A stretch of 64,000 bases of DNA, from contig NZ_JAQWXX010000038.1 in NCBI RefSeq assembly GCF_029254265.1, forward strand, positions 1-64,000, given 5' to 3'. The DNA is from Algoriphagus sp. (GTDB lineage: Bacteria; Bacteroidota; Bacteroidia; Cytophagales; Cyclobacteriaceae). The position numbers and the translations under genes were made by a program. Shown here in pieces: positions 42,595 through 51,478 of the stretch; positions within the stretch are counted from its first letter, which is position 1; each line of letters begins with the position of its first letter. The notes under the pieces are model-generated. The model was not told the origin of the DNA. It did no database searches and was given only the letters and a program-made list of their open reading frames with translations.

Positions 42595-43479
42595 ATGCCT
42601 CGACCTACTCTTGCCATACGAACAGTTATTTTTAGCATGGTCAGCAGTGTGTTTCTGGCTGCAATCAAGTTTCTAGCTGGGATTTTCGGAAACTCCTATG
42701 CTTTGATTGCCGATGGAATCGAATCAGTCGTTGATGTGTTTTCCTCGATTTTGGTCCTAATCGGTTTACGGTATGCCGAGCGACCTGCTGACGAAAACCA
42801 TCCTTATGGGCATGGAAAAGCCGAACCTTTGATTACTTTTTTGGTCGTAGTATTCCTAGTGATGTCAGCTGCGACAATCGCTTGGCAGGCGATTTCGCAT
42901 ATTCAAACTCCTCATGAACTCCCAAAACCTTTTACGCTTATCATTTTGGGAGCAATTATCATTTGGAAAGAAATTTCATTTCAGATCGTAATCAAACGAA
43001 GCAGGAAATTAAAAAGCTCTGCTTTGAAAGCTGAAGCTTGGCATCACCGCTCTGATTCGATCACTTCCATCGCAGCTTTTATAGGGATTTCAATAGCTAT
43101 TTTTGGTGGAGAAGGATTTGAAATAGCCGATGACTATGCCGCTTTAGTTGCTGTGGCTTTCATTCTCTACAACTGCTACCAAATCTTCCGCCCCGCGCTC
43201 GGCGAGGTGATGGATGAGAATGTTTATGAAGATCTTACGGAGAAAATCCGAAAAATTTCAGTAAAGGTCAAAGGTGTAAAAGACACTGAAAAATGCTTTA
43301 TTCGGAAAGCTGGAATGAAGTATCATGTGGATTTGCATGCAATTGTGGATGGGGAGATTTCCGTAAAAGAGGGGCATGATATTTCTCATCAATTAAAAGA
43401 TCGGCTCCATAAAGAAATCCCCGAACTAGGGCACATTTTGATTCATGTGGAGCCTTTTATTCCAATTCAAGTAGATTAA
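42595..43479 (+). CDS. Cation diffusion facilitator family transporter
   Basis: The 294-residue protein has six spans and the CDF motifs: ALIADGIESVVDVFSS (Asp40, Asp47, metal site in span 2), HPYGHGKAEPL loop, and AEAWHHRSDSITS in span 5. The cytoplasmic C-terminal domain (about 205-294) has the usual metal-sensing fold with VDLHAIVDG. It exports divalent metals such as zinc, iron or manganese in exchange for protons. Its stop TAA overlaps the stop of the convergent ackA gene by four bases (43476-43479). Confidence 0.92.
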   Translation: MPRPTLAIRTVIFSMVSSVFLAAIKFLAGIFGNSYALIADGIESVVDVFSSILVLIGLRYAERPADENHPYGHGKAEPLITFLVVVFLVMSAATIAWQAISHIQTPHELPKPFTLIILGAIIIWKEISFQIVIKRSRKLKSSALKAEAWHHRSDSITSIAAFIGISIAIFGGEGFEIADDYAALVAVAFILYNCYQIFRPALGEVMDENVYEDLTEKIRKISVKVKGVKDTEKCFIRKAGMKYHVDLHAIVDGEISVKEGHDISHQLKDRLHKEIPELGHILIHVEPFIPIQVD

Positions 43480-44672
43480 ACTAGCAGATCAAAACATTGC
43501 CTGGCTATTTCCAATTCTTCGTTGGTCGGTATGATTAGAATTTTGACTTTGGCGCTCGCTTCCTGAATCTCAGCCGAACCTTTATCATGAGTTTTGTTTT
43601 TGGACTCATCCAGGTAAATCCCGAGAAACCCCATTTCTTCACAAACCAGTTTACGGGTCAGGTCATCATTTTCTCCAACTCCTGCAGTGAAAACTATAGC
43701 ATCTAATCCATTGAGAATTGCCGCAAATGATCCGATGTATTTTTTGATTCGATATGCATAGAGCTGATAAGCTAACACAGCTTCGGGATCTCCATCTTCA
43801 TATTTTTTGCGAATATCTCGCATGTCACTGAATCCGGTCAGGCCAAGCATTCCGCTTTTTTTGTTCAAGATCGAATTCACCTCGTCTAAGCTAAAGCCCA
43901 GCACATTGACTAAATGAAATATCACTGATTGATCAATATCTCCAGCTCGAGTCCCCATGACCAGCCCATTCATTGGACCGAAACCCATGCTGGTATCGAT
44001 GCATTTTCCGGCACGAATAGCCGCCATGCTGCAGCCATTCCCCAAGTGAATCGTGATTATTTTCGAGTCTGGCTTTTGCAAAAGATTCACTGCGATTTCA
44101 GAAACAAATTTGTGACTGGTTCCATGAAAGCCATAAGCTCGTATTCCATGTTTTTCATAGAATTCATTTGGAATAGGCATCCGGAAGGCCACTGGCGTCA
44201 TTGTTTGATGAAATGCAGTATCAAAAACAGCTACTTGTTTTGCATTTTTAAAAATATATTCTGCTACTTCTATCCCAAGGTAATTTGCGGGATTATGTAA
44301 AGGAGCCAAAGGGAAAAGCTCTCGGATTTTGGTTTTGGTTTCTTCAGTGACGAGTTGAGTTTTAGAAAATTTCTCTCCGCCATGGACCACACGATGGCCT
44401 ACTACCTCGACCTCTTGGGGATCTGACAATACCCCGAAATCGGAATGAGTTAACCAAGCTGCGACAGCATGAAGGCCAGTTGTATGATCCGGGATATTAA
44501 AAGTTTCAGATTTCTTAAATTCTCCTGATTCAAGATTTGCTAAATAATCCAATCTAGACCCTTCCAAACCAATCCGATCTACCATTCCCGAACAGATAAC
44601 TCTGGCCTCCGGCATTACTATCAATTGAAACTTAATTGAGCTACTTCCCGAGTTGATTACAAATACTTTCAT
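43476..44672 (-). CDS. ackA: Acetate kinase
   Basis: The 398-residue enzyme has the ASKHA-fold signatures FVINSGSSSIKFQL at the start and AVFDTAFHQTMTP, HLGNGCSMAAI and FTAGVGENDDLTR in the middle and C-terminal parts. It interconverts acetyl phosphate and ADP with acetate and ATP. Length and motifs are normal. It follows pta, which makes acetyl phosphate, and together they form the acetate pathway. The 218 bases between the two genes are filled by a tandem repeat. Confidence 0.96.
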   Translation of the reverse strand: MKVFVINSGSSSIKFQLIVMPEARVICSGMVDRIGLEGSRLDYLANLESGEFKKSETFNIPDHTTGLHAVAAWLTHSDFGVLSDPQEVEVVGHRVVHGGEKFSKTQLVTEETKTKIRELFPLAPLHNPANYLGIEVAEYIFKNAKQVAVFDTAFHQTMTPVAFRMPIPNEFYEKHGIRAYGFHGTSHKFVSEIAVNLLQKPDSKIITIHLGNGCSMAAIRAGKCIDTSMGFGPMNGLVMGTRAGDIDQSVIFHLVNVLGFSLDEVNSILNKKSGMLGLTGFSDMRDIRKKYEDGDPEAVLAYQLYAYRIKKYIGSFAAILNGLDAIVFTAGVGENDDLTRKLVCEEMGFLGIYLDESKNKTHDKGSAEIQEASAKVKILIIPTNEELEIARQCFDLLV

Positions 44673-44676
44673 CTGT

Positions 44677-44889
44677 TTATAATTTGATTTTTATAGGTCA
44701 TAAGGAATCTCGTAAGGCTTATAATCATCCCTCTGTGTGTCGAATACGACATGCTCGATTTCATATGATTATAATTTGTTTTTTATAGGCCATATAGCCT
44801 GTCCCGTCCCGATGAATCGGGATCGGGAGAATCTCGCAGATTATAATCATCCCAGTGTGTGTCGCTTGAGTCATGCTCGGTTTCATTGA
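44677..44889. repeat. Imperfect tandem repeat filling the pta-ackA gap
   Basis: Copy A (44677-44768) and copy B (44769-44889) both start TTATAATTTG, run through TTTTTATAGG and CATA, contain ATAATCATCCC and GTGTGTCG, then CATGCTCG and TTTCAT. Copy B carries an extra palindrome, CCCGATGAATCGGG and flanks (about 44809-44828), and is 29 bases longer. The repeat starts five bases before the ackA start codon and stops one base short of the pta stop. It may have arisen by duplication, and any ackA ribosome site must lie inside it. Confidence 0.75.
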
Positions 44890-44890
44890 A

Positions 44891-46981
44891 TTAGGATTCT
44901 TGGGCTTGGATGGCCGTAATCACTACAGTATTAAATATATCAGCCACCGTACAACCTCGACTTAGGTCATTGACAGGTTTATTGAGTCCTTGTAGCATCG
45001 GACCTATTGCTAAAGCGCCAGTCTCTCTTTGCACCGCTTTATATGTATTGTTTCCAGTATTGAGATCAGGGAAAATAAGCACGCTCGCCTGACCTGCTAC
45101 TGAAGATTTTGGGAGTTTCTGTTTACCCACCGCAGGGTCAACTGCAGCATCATATTGGATGGGTCCCTCTATTTTCAAATCTGGTCTTCTGGATTTTACA
45201 AGATCTGTTGCTTTTCTGACCTTTTCTACGTCTTCCCCAGCCCCGGAAGTACCAGAAGAATAAGAAAGCATGGCTATTTTGGGTTCAATTCCAAACATCA
45301 AGGCTGATTCAGCTGAGGAAATGGCAATATCTGCAAGCTGCTCTGAACTGGGATTTGGGACCACTGCACAGTCTCCAAAAACAGAAACTCTATTTGGAAG
45401 ACACATAAAAAACACAGAGGATACCGTCGATACTCCAGGTTTGGTCTTGACAAATTGCAAAGCAGGTCTTATGGTATGTTGAGTGGTATTAATGGCTCCT
45501 GAAACCATGCCATCAGCCTCTCCAAGGAAAACCATCATAGTACCAAAATAAGAAATGTCCAGCATCAGATCTTTTGCCATTTCTAAAGTCAGTCCTTTAC
45601 TTTTTCTAAGCTCATAAAGTTTTTTGGCATATTTCTCTAACCGAGGTGAGGTGGCTGGGTCTTCAATTTCCACATTCGCCAAGTCCAAAGAAAGGTTCAG
45701 CCGCTTCACGGAGGTCTCAATAGATTCACGATTGCCTAGAATTGTCAAACTGACCACAGACTGCTGAATAAGCCGGTCTGCAGCGATTAAAATCCGATCA
45801 TCTTCACCCTCTGGCAAAACGATGTGCTTTTTATGTTCTTTCGCTCGCTTAACTATTTGGTACTGAAACATCCTTGGGGTAAGGGTTTCCGAATGAAACA
45901 AAACAAGCCGCTGGCTCAAAGCTTCTTCATCTACCGCCTCTTCAAAAAGCCGAATTGCCAAAGCTATTTTTTCTTTATCATCCGCAGAAATTCGTGCATG
46001 GATTTCATTGACACTGGTGACCACGTTGAAGGTCCCTTCATCTACCTGTAAAACTGGCAAAACAGTCTCTAAACCTTCAAGAAGCTTGATTATCGGAGGT
46101 TCTGGCAAAATCCCTCCAGTGAGCACCATTCCTGCAATTTTCCCAAAATTGCGGGAAACATTAGCTTGAAAAGCCCCTAAGATCAAATCTCCTCTATCTC
46201 CTAGAGTTACCACCAAGGTATTTGGCTCCAGTCGATGTAGAAAATTTCGTAACTGCATAGCACCGACAATAGATTTATCGACTCGATTGGAAAGCAGATT
46301 CTCTCCGAAAAGCACTTTGGCGCCCAAAGAATCTCGAATCTCCTCCATGGTAGCATTACTCAGTTCCTCACGCATTGGAATGGCTGTGACCAGAATCTCT
46401 TTCGGCAATACTTCTATCAATCTTTCAGTAATTTCTTTTTCTTGCCCAGGCGCAACTTTGTTAGCCACCAAAAACAAAACCTGAACACCCCTATTCAAAA
46501 ATCCATTGGTCGTAGCTTGTGCCATATCCACTATTTCCGAAACCGACCTTTTAGCTCCATTCAGAATTATTGCAGCAGGGATCCCCAAGTTTTTGGCTAT
46601 TGAAATATTCCCGTCAAATTCCACATTGGTATTGACATCCAAAAAATCCGTACCCTCCACCACTGTAAAATCTGCCTTTTCCTGTAGTTTTTTGAAATGA
46701 TCTATTACAGAATCAATCAAAAATGATTCATTACCCTTATTGATCTCTTTAATGGCCCTCTTTCTGGAAAAGACAAACATTTCTTCATAGGATTGCGCAA
46801 GCTTGAAATGTTCTTTAATCAGTTCTAGCCTCCGATCTTTGTCTTTCATACCTCCCGAAACAATGGGTTTGAGATAGGCTAGCTTGTCTGTCTTACTTGC
46901 CAAAAGATTCATTAATCCCAAAGCGATAATGGATTTTCCGGAAAAGGGCTCTGTGGTGGTCAGGTAAATTGCGTTGGTCAT
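44891..46981 (-). CDS. pta: Phosphate acetyltransferase (long form)
   Basis: The 696-residue enzyme has three parts: an N-terminal P-loop domain of the BioD type (TTTEPFSGKSIIALGL, residues 8-23), a DRTGG domain (about 210-330), and the catalytic C-terminal domain from about 375 on, with HIVLPEGEDDRI, GMVSGAINTTQHTIRPALQ and MLSYSSGTSGAGED. It makes acetyl phosphate from acetyl-CoA. This is the long form typical of many proteobacteria and Bacteroidota. It is the first gene of the pta-ackA unit. The 438 bases upstream, toward the next gene, hold a third dispersed repeat but no gene. Confidence 0.95.
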   Translation of the reverse strand: MTNAIYLTTTEPFSGKSIIALGLMNLLASKTDKLAYLKPIVSGGMKDKDRRLELIKEHFKLAQSYEEMFVFSRKRAIKEINKGNESFLIDSVIDHFKKLQEKADFTVVEGTDFLDVNTNVEFDGNISIAKNLGIPAAIILNGAKRSVSEIVDMAQATTNGFLNRGVQVLFLVANKVAPGQEKEITERLIEVLPKEILVTAIPMREELSNATMEEIRDSLGAKVLFGENLLSNRVDKSIVGAMQLRNFLHRLEPNTLVVTLGDRGDLILGAFQANVSRNFGKIAGMVLTGGILPEPPIIKLLEGLETVLPVLQVDEGTFNVVTSVNEIHARISADDKEKIALAIRLFEEAVDEEALSQRLVLFHSETLTPRMFQYQIVKRAKEHKKHIVLPEGEDDRILIAADRLIQQSVVSLTILGNRESIETSVKRLNLSLDLANVEIEDPATSPRLEKYAKKLYELRKSKGLTLEMAKDLMLDISYFGTMMVFLGEADGMVSGAINTTQHTIRPALQFVKTKPGVSTVSSVFFMCLPNRVSVFGDCAVVPNPSSEQLADIAISSAESALMFGIEPKIAMLSYSSGTSGAGEDVEKVRKATDLVKSRRPDLKIEGPIQYDAAVDPAVGKQKLPKSSVAGQASVLIFPDLNTGNNTYKAVQRETGALAIGPMLQGLNKPVNDLSRGCTVADIFNTVVITAIQAQES

Positions 46982-47322
46982 CAGTCGAAAAGAAATAGTT
47001 TTTCGGGAAATCTGCTTATCCCGATCTACAAATTAGGAAATTACTCTTGGGAAATATCCTGACAAAGATCATGTCAAGCCATTTTCCGGGGTGATTCATG
47101 TTTTTTGGCTGGAAGCCGGGTAACAGAAGACCGAAGTTTCCCAAATCTGAACTTCTATCGCACTTTTAGACCGTGAGTTCAAGCTATTGGTAAGAAAGGG
47201 AATAATAATATTTGTCTTCCCGCTTTTATCCCAGAACTTAGATTTTCCCTTTAAAAATTAGGTTATAGCCTGATTTTGGTATGCATCGGAAACCGTCTAA
47301 TAAAGCGAAGAAAATAATTCTA

Positions 47323-47348
47323 CTGGCATAATTGCGGATAATCATATT
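47323..47348 (+). repeat. Dispersed intergenic repeat, copy 3
   Basis: CTGGCATAA followed by the core TTGCGGATAATCA and TATT, in the same orientation as copies 1 and 2. It lies about 72 bases before the start of the APC permease gene, in the gap next to the pta promoter side. The rest of this 438-base gap shows nothing recognised. Confidence 0.7.
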
Positions 47349-47419
47349 TAAAAAGCTAAAAAAGGAGGTTCCAGATTTCTCCTAGTCTGATTTTTTTTAT
47401 CTTCCTCCTTTCAAAGCGA

Positions 47420-48898
47420 ATGAATTCTCCCAAAGCCCACCTCACCCGAAATCTCAGCCTCTTAGGGCTTACAGCTACTGGAATCTGCTCTATGATCGGC
47501 GCATCGATCTATGTGGTGCCTTTTATGATTCAGCGGAATGTCCCGGGTATCGGTCCATACGTACTTCCGGCATTTCTTTTCGCGGCGGTCCCTGCACTTT
47601 TTGCCGCTTTAGCCTATGCGATATTGGCGACTGCAATGCCTAGAGCGGGAGGATCTTATCTCTATGCGAGTCGTTCACTTAACCCTTATTTAGGTTTTGT
47701 AGCCAGCTTTTCGCAATGGTTTGGACTCTCTATAGTCATCGGAGTCATAGCTTATGTGATTGTTCCCTTTTTCAGGGATTTTTTCGCAGCAATAGGTTGG
47801 ACAGACCTTGCCTCCCAACTCGAGATAGGTTGGATTCGTGTTACTATTTCCCTTGGAATTCTATGGGCTTTTTTATGGGTCAATATTCGAGGAGTAAAAC
47901 TTTACGAAAAAACACTGATCCCCCTGATGATCCTGATGTTTGGTCTGGGAGCCATAGTAATTATTTCCGGTTTGAGTTTCGATCAAACTGATTTCGCAAA
48001 AGCTCTTTTGGAGGAAGAAGGAAAAACCATTCCTACCATCAAAAACAACTTCGACTGGTCGGTTTTTCTCACTGCGGCAGCGCTGCTTTTTTCCAGTTTT
48101 ATAGGGTTTGACTCGATTGCTCAAGCTGGAGGAGAAGCTAAAAACCCCACAAAAAATCTACCCAGGGCAATTGGACTAGCTATTTTTGGGGTTGGTCTGT
48201 TTTACATTTTATTTTCATTTGCGGTTTATCACACTGTTCCTTGGGAATTTGTGGCTAATGAAGCATTGAATAAAGACATTACCGCTGCGGGGTTATTGAG
48301 CTACGTGCTTCCCACAAGTTTGGGAGTTTTGATATTGTTTGGAGCTGCAATCGCCTTGTTAAATGATCTTCCAGCCATGATACTTTCCGTTTCCAGATTG
48401 ATTTTTTCTTGGGCCGAGGATGGAATCTTTGCAAAAGGCTTTTCAGTCATACATCCAGTTCATCACACGCCGCATCGAGCTATTCTACTAAGTGGAGCTA
48501 TGGCTACCTTGGGTATTTTAGGAAGTCACTTTGCCGGGGATTTCTTTTTGGGAATTGATATTATGGTGACATCCATGTTAGTCAATTTCCTTTTGATGTC
48601 GATATCACTTCTATTTTTACCCAAGCGAAACCCTGTCCTTGCTGCTAAAATCAGCATCTTCAAATCCCGAATCACACAACAAATCATTGCTTTATTTGGG
48701 ATCGTTTTCCTTTCGGGATTTCTGATCATTCATACTGCAAAAGATATCAAGGCTGAAGTTTCTGCCTGGTATTTCCATTCCACTCCTGTTTGGTTGATAG
48801 TTATGTCCGGAGCGTCGGTTTTCTTTTTTTATCGATGGCAAAAGCTCAAAAAAGAAGGAGTAAACACAAAAGAACGTTTTTCAAAATTACCTGATTAA
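47420..48898 (+). CDS. APC family permease, coupled to an aldo/keto reductase-RidA gene
   Basis: The 492-residue protein has about 12 to 14 spans. The first shows SMIGASIYVVPFMIQRNVPG, the unwound helix of APC carriers; AAVPALFAALAYAILATAMP and GFDSIAQAGGEAKNPTKNLP are further landmarks. It would import an amino acid, amine or related compound. Its TAA is followed after a single base by the ATG of the aldo/keto reductase-RidA gene, so the two are translationally coupled and probably handle the same compound. AAGGAGG (47362-47367 region) lies upstream but too far to serve as a ribosome site. Confidence 0.9.
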   Translation: MNSPKAHLTRNLSLLGLTATGICSMIGASIYVVPFMIQRNVPGIGPYVLPAFLFAAVPALFAALAYAILATAMPRAGGSYLYASRSLNPYLGFVASFSQWFGLSIVIGVIAYVIVPFFRDFFAAIGWTDLASQLEIGWIRVTISLGILWAFLWVNIRGVKLYEKTLIPLMILMFGLGAIVIISGLSFDQTDFAKALLEEEGKTIPTIKNNFDWSVFLTAAALLFSSFIGFDSIAQAGGEAKNPTKNLPRAIGLAIFGVGLFYILFSFAVYHTVPWEFVANEALNKDITAAGLLSYVLPTSLGVLILFGAAIALLNDLPAMILSVSRLIFSWAEDGIFAKGFSVIHPVHHTPHRAILLSGAMATLGILGSHFAGDFFLGIDIMVTSMLVNFLLMSISLLFLPKRNPVLAAKISIFKSRITQQIIALFGIVFLSGFLIIHTAKDIKAEVSAWYFHSTPVWLIVMSGASVFFFYRWQKLKKEGVNTKERFSKLPD

Positions 48899-48899
48899 G

Positions 48900-50351
48900 A
48901 TGATTTCAAAATACACAGAACTTGCACCGGGATTGACCATTTGCAAAGCCTTGACAGGACTTTGGCAGATTGCGGACTTAGAACGAGATGGAAATAAAAT
49001 AGATCCCATCGCAGCAGCAAAAGCAATGAATGAATATGCAGAAGCTGGATTTACCACTTTTGACATGGCGGACCATTATGGATCAGCTGAAGAAATTTCC
49101 GGAGTTTTCAGAAAGACTTATGGAGAAAACAAAGCCCAACTTTTCACAAAATGGGTTCCTAGTCCAGGGAATATCACTAAATCACAAGTGAGAGATGCTG
49201 TCCAACTTGCACTCACTCGTATGCAATCCGAGCAATTGGATCTGATGCAATTTCATGCGTGGAATTACGCTCATCCTTCTTGGGTGGACTGTCTGTTTTG
49301 GCTTCAGGAATTAAAAGAAGAAGGATTGATCAAGCATCTGGGATTAACGAATTTTGATGCAGCGCATCTTCAGATCGTAGTAAATTCTGGGATAAAAGTA
49401 GTCAGTAACCAAGTCTGCTATTCCCTGCTGGATCAGCGAGCTGCTGGAAAAATGACCCAAGTCTGCGAAAAACACGGAGTGAAATTGTTGGCTTTCGGGA
49501 CTGTTGCCGGAGGGTTTCTTTCTGAGAAATGGCTGAATCAACCCGAACCCAAGCTAGACGAATCCCTCACTTGGTCTCAAATGAAATACAAACGATTCAT
49601 CGACTCAGCTGGTGGTTGGCAAAGTTTTCAAACTCTGCTCCAAACTTTGGATCAAATCGCAAAAAAGCATCAAGTAGGAATCGCCAATATCGCAAGTAGC
49701 TATATCCTTAATCAACCTGCAGTGGCAGGAGTAATCATCGGAGCTCGACTGGGAAAAAGTGAGCACATCCAAGACAATGAAGCACTATTTTCTTTTGATT
49801 TAGATGAGAAAGACAAACAACAGATCAATGCGATCATCGGAGGTTTCAAAGCAATTCCTGGTGACTGCGGAGATGAATATCGGAAGCCTCCTTTTCTGAC
49901 CGCTTCTGGAGATTTGAGTCATCATGTCGAAAGCTTTCCTTCACCCTATCCAACTGTAAAAGGCAGTGACGGAAGAATAAAAGCTTTGAGCGGTACAGTT
50001 TGGGAAGACCTGGCAGGCTTTAGCCGAGCAGTCAGGAAAGGAAATCGAATCCTGATTTCCGGCACTACAGCAACTCATGGCCCTAAAGCAATGGGCGGGA
50101 ATGACCCGGCTGCACAGACTCATTTTATCATCGATAAACTAGAAGGAGCAATCCAAAGCTTGGGAGGAAAATTAGAACAAGTAGTGAGAACTCGAATCTT
50201 TATCCGAAATATCGCAGATTGGGAAGCCATTGCCAGAGCTCATGGTGAGCGATTTGCAGAAATTCAACCAGCCAACACCATGGTCAAAGCTGAATTAATC
50301 GGTGAAGAATATTTGGTGGAAATCGAAGCAGAAGCAATTATAGAAAAGTAA
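48900..50351 (+). CDS. Aldo/keto reductase fused to a RidA (YjgF) domain
   Basis: The 483-residue protein joins two known domains. Residues about 1-330 form an aldo/keto reductase with its tetrad: Asp55 and Tyr60 (TFDMADHYGSAE), Lys84 (LFTKWVPSPG) and His119 (LMQFHAWNYAHP). Residues about 360-483 form a RidA domain (GNRILISGTT, DWEAIARAHGERFAEIQP, YLVEIEAEA). In RidA the Arg of PAR activates water to hydrolyse enamine/imine intermediates; here the position reads PAN (Asn459). The domain may therefore not be a deaminase but a binding or dimer module. The fusion and coupling to the permease gene suggest a concerted pathway for an amine-derived metabolite. Confidence 0.9.
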   Translation: MISKYTELAPGLTICKALTGLWQIADLERDGNKIDPIAAAKAMNEYAEAGFTTFDMADHYGSAEEISGVFRKTYGENKAQLFTKWVPSPGNITKSQVRDAVQLALTRMQSEQLDLMQFHAWNYAHPSWVDCLFWLQELKEEGLIKHLGLTNFDAAHLQIVVNSGIKVVSNQVCYSLLDQRAAGKMTQVCEKHGVKLLAFGTVAGGFLSEKWLNQPEPKLDESLTWSQMKYKRFIDSAGGWQSFQTLLQTLDQIAKKHQVGIANIASSYILNQPAVAGVIIGARLGKSEHIQDNEALFSFDLDEKDKQQINAIIGGFKAIPGDCGDEYRKPPFLTASGDLSHHVESFPSPYPTVKGSDGRIKALSGTVWEDLAGFSRAVRKGNRILISGTTATHGPKAMGGNDPAAQTHFIIDKLEGAIQSLGGKLEQVVRTRIFIRNIADWEAIARAHGERFAEIQPANTMVKAELIGEEYLVEIEAEAIIEK

Positions 50352-50435
50352 AGCTTGGTTCAATAGGCGCCAGTACTTTTTCCAGAGTAAAAAAGTAAGA
50401 GAAAATCAAAATAAGTTTTCTAAACCAAGCTACCT

Positions 50436-50481
50436 AAACCCTCAATAAAAATTGTTATTACAGTTGTTATTGAGGGTTTTC
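50436..50481 (+). terminator. Rho-independent terminator after the fusion gene
   Basis: AAACCCTCAATAA (50436-50448) pairs perfectly over 13 bases with TTATTGAGGGTTT (50467-50479), with T bases following. It ends the permease-aldo/keto reductase unit, and its A-rich left flank could also serve the convergent BASS gene. Confidence 0.85.
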
Positions 50482-50556
50482 ACCTTTTCAGGCTAATTTC
50501 AAATTAAATAATTTATTGGTAATTCAGATGATGTACTATGAACTTCAATCCTACAT

Positions 50557-51432
50557 TTACTCTCCTTCCAAAACAACCTTTTTGCGATTTCCCCAATAAA
50601 TTAATGCTCCTGCAGTCCCAAACATCAGTAAGCCATAAATTACCGATGGAATAGGCATTACACTATTACCAATAAGAGTTGCTGCGATGGTAATTCCAAG
50701 CGTACCGTTTTGAATTCCAGATTCAATGGAAATTGTCCGACTTTGTTTTTCATTGACCCCAAAAGCCTTTGCCATATAGAAGCCAAGCGCAAGGGTGATG
50801 ATATTCAACGAAATCGCCACAGGTCCTGCTTGAACAAAGTATTCAACAACATGTGCACGTTCCTTTAAGATTGCTGCAAGGATGATTAACACAAAGAAAA
50901 GTGCTGATAACTTCCTTAAGGGTTGATCCATTTTCTTTGCTAGATCAGGAGATTTTTGAAGCAAAACCATTCCGATGATTACAGGAATAATGGTTATGGC
51001 CAAAACGGAAATAACTGTATTAAGAACATCAAGTTGCTGCTCACTTCCATTTGGGATAAAATGTAGAATAGCGAAGTTTACGATAATCGGAATTGTAAAA
51101 ACCGTAATAATCGAAGAAAAAGCTGTCAGTGTAACGGATAAAGCAGTATCCCCTTTAGCCAGATGTGCAATCAAATTGGAAGTAGCCCCTCCTGGACAAG
51201 CTGCAAGAATCATCATTCCCACTGAAAGTTCCGGGCTAAGATCAAACAGTTTACATAAGCCAAAGGCAATTAAAGGCAGTAAGATCATCTGATTCACCAA
51301 GCCGATTGTCACAGCTTTTGGATAGATCAAAATTCGCTTGAAGTCTGCAAGAGTGAGAGAGAGCCCCATTCCAAACATAATAATCGCTAGAGAAAGTGGG
51401 AGAAAAACTTGTGTCAAAACGTTAGCTTCCAT
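50557..51432 (-). CDS. Bile acid:sodium symporter family transporter
   Basis: The 291-residue protein has about nine spans and the BASS marks MFGMGLSLTLADFKRIL, AACPGGATSNLIAHLAKGDT and ISIESGIQNGTLGI. It is shorter than the one at 39543 and closer to the minimal form. It would carry an organic anion with sodium. It lies 46 bases downstream of the DUF819 gene in the same direction, so a two-gene membrane unit is likely. Confidence 0.9.
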   Translation of the reverse strand: MEANVLTQVFLPLSLAIIMFGMGLSLTLADFKRILIYPKAVTIGLVNQMILLPLIAFGLCKLFDLSPELSVGMMILAACPGGATSNLIAHLAKGDTALSVTLTAFSSIITVFTIPIIVNFAILHFIPNGSEQQLDVLNTVISVLAITIIPVIIGMVLLQKSPDLAKKMDQPLRKLSALFFVLIILAAILKERAHVVEYFVQAGPVAISLNIITLALGFYMAKAFGVNEKQSRTISIESGIQNGTLGITIAATLIGNSVMPIPSVIYGLLMFGTAGALIYWGNRKKVVLEGE

Positions 51433-51478
51433 TTTTTTAAATTTCAGTTAAAAATCAATCAGGCACTACATCTCACTT

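Noticed and set aside
44677-44889. Possible tRNA or riboswitch in the pta-ackA gap
   Set aside because: No cloverleaf, T-loop or known aptamer core could be seen; the region is explained by the two-copy repeat.
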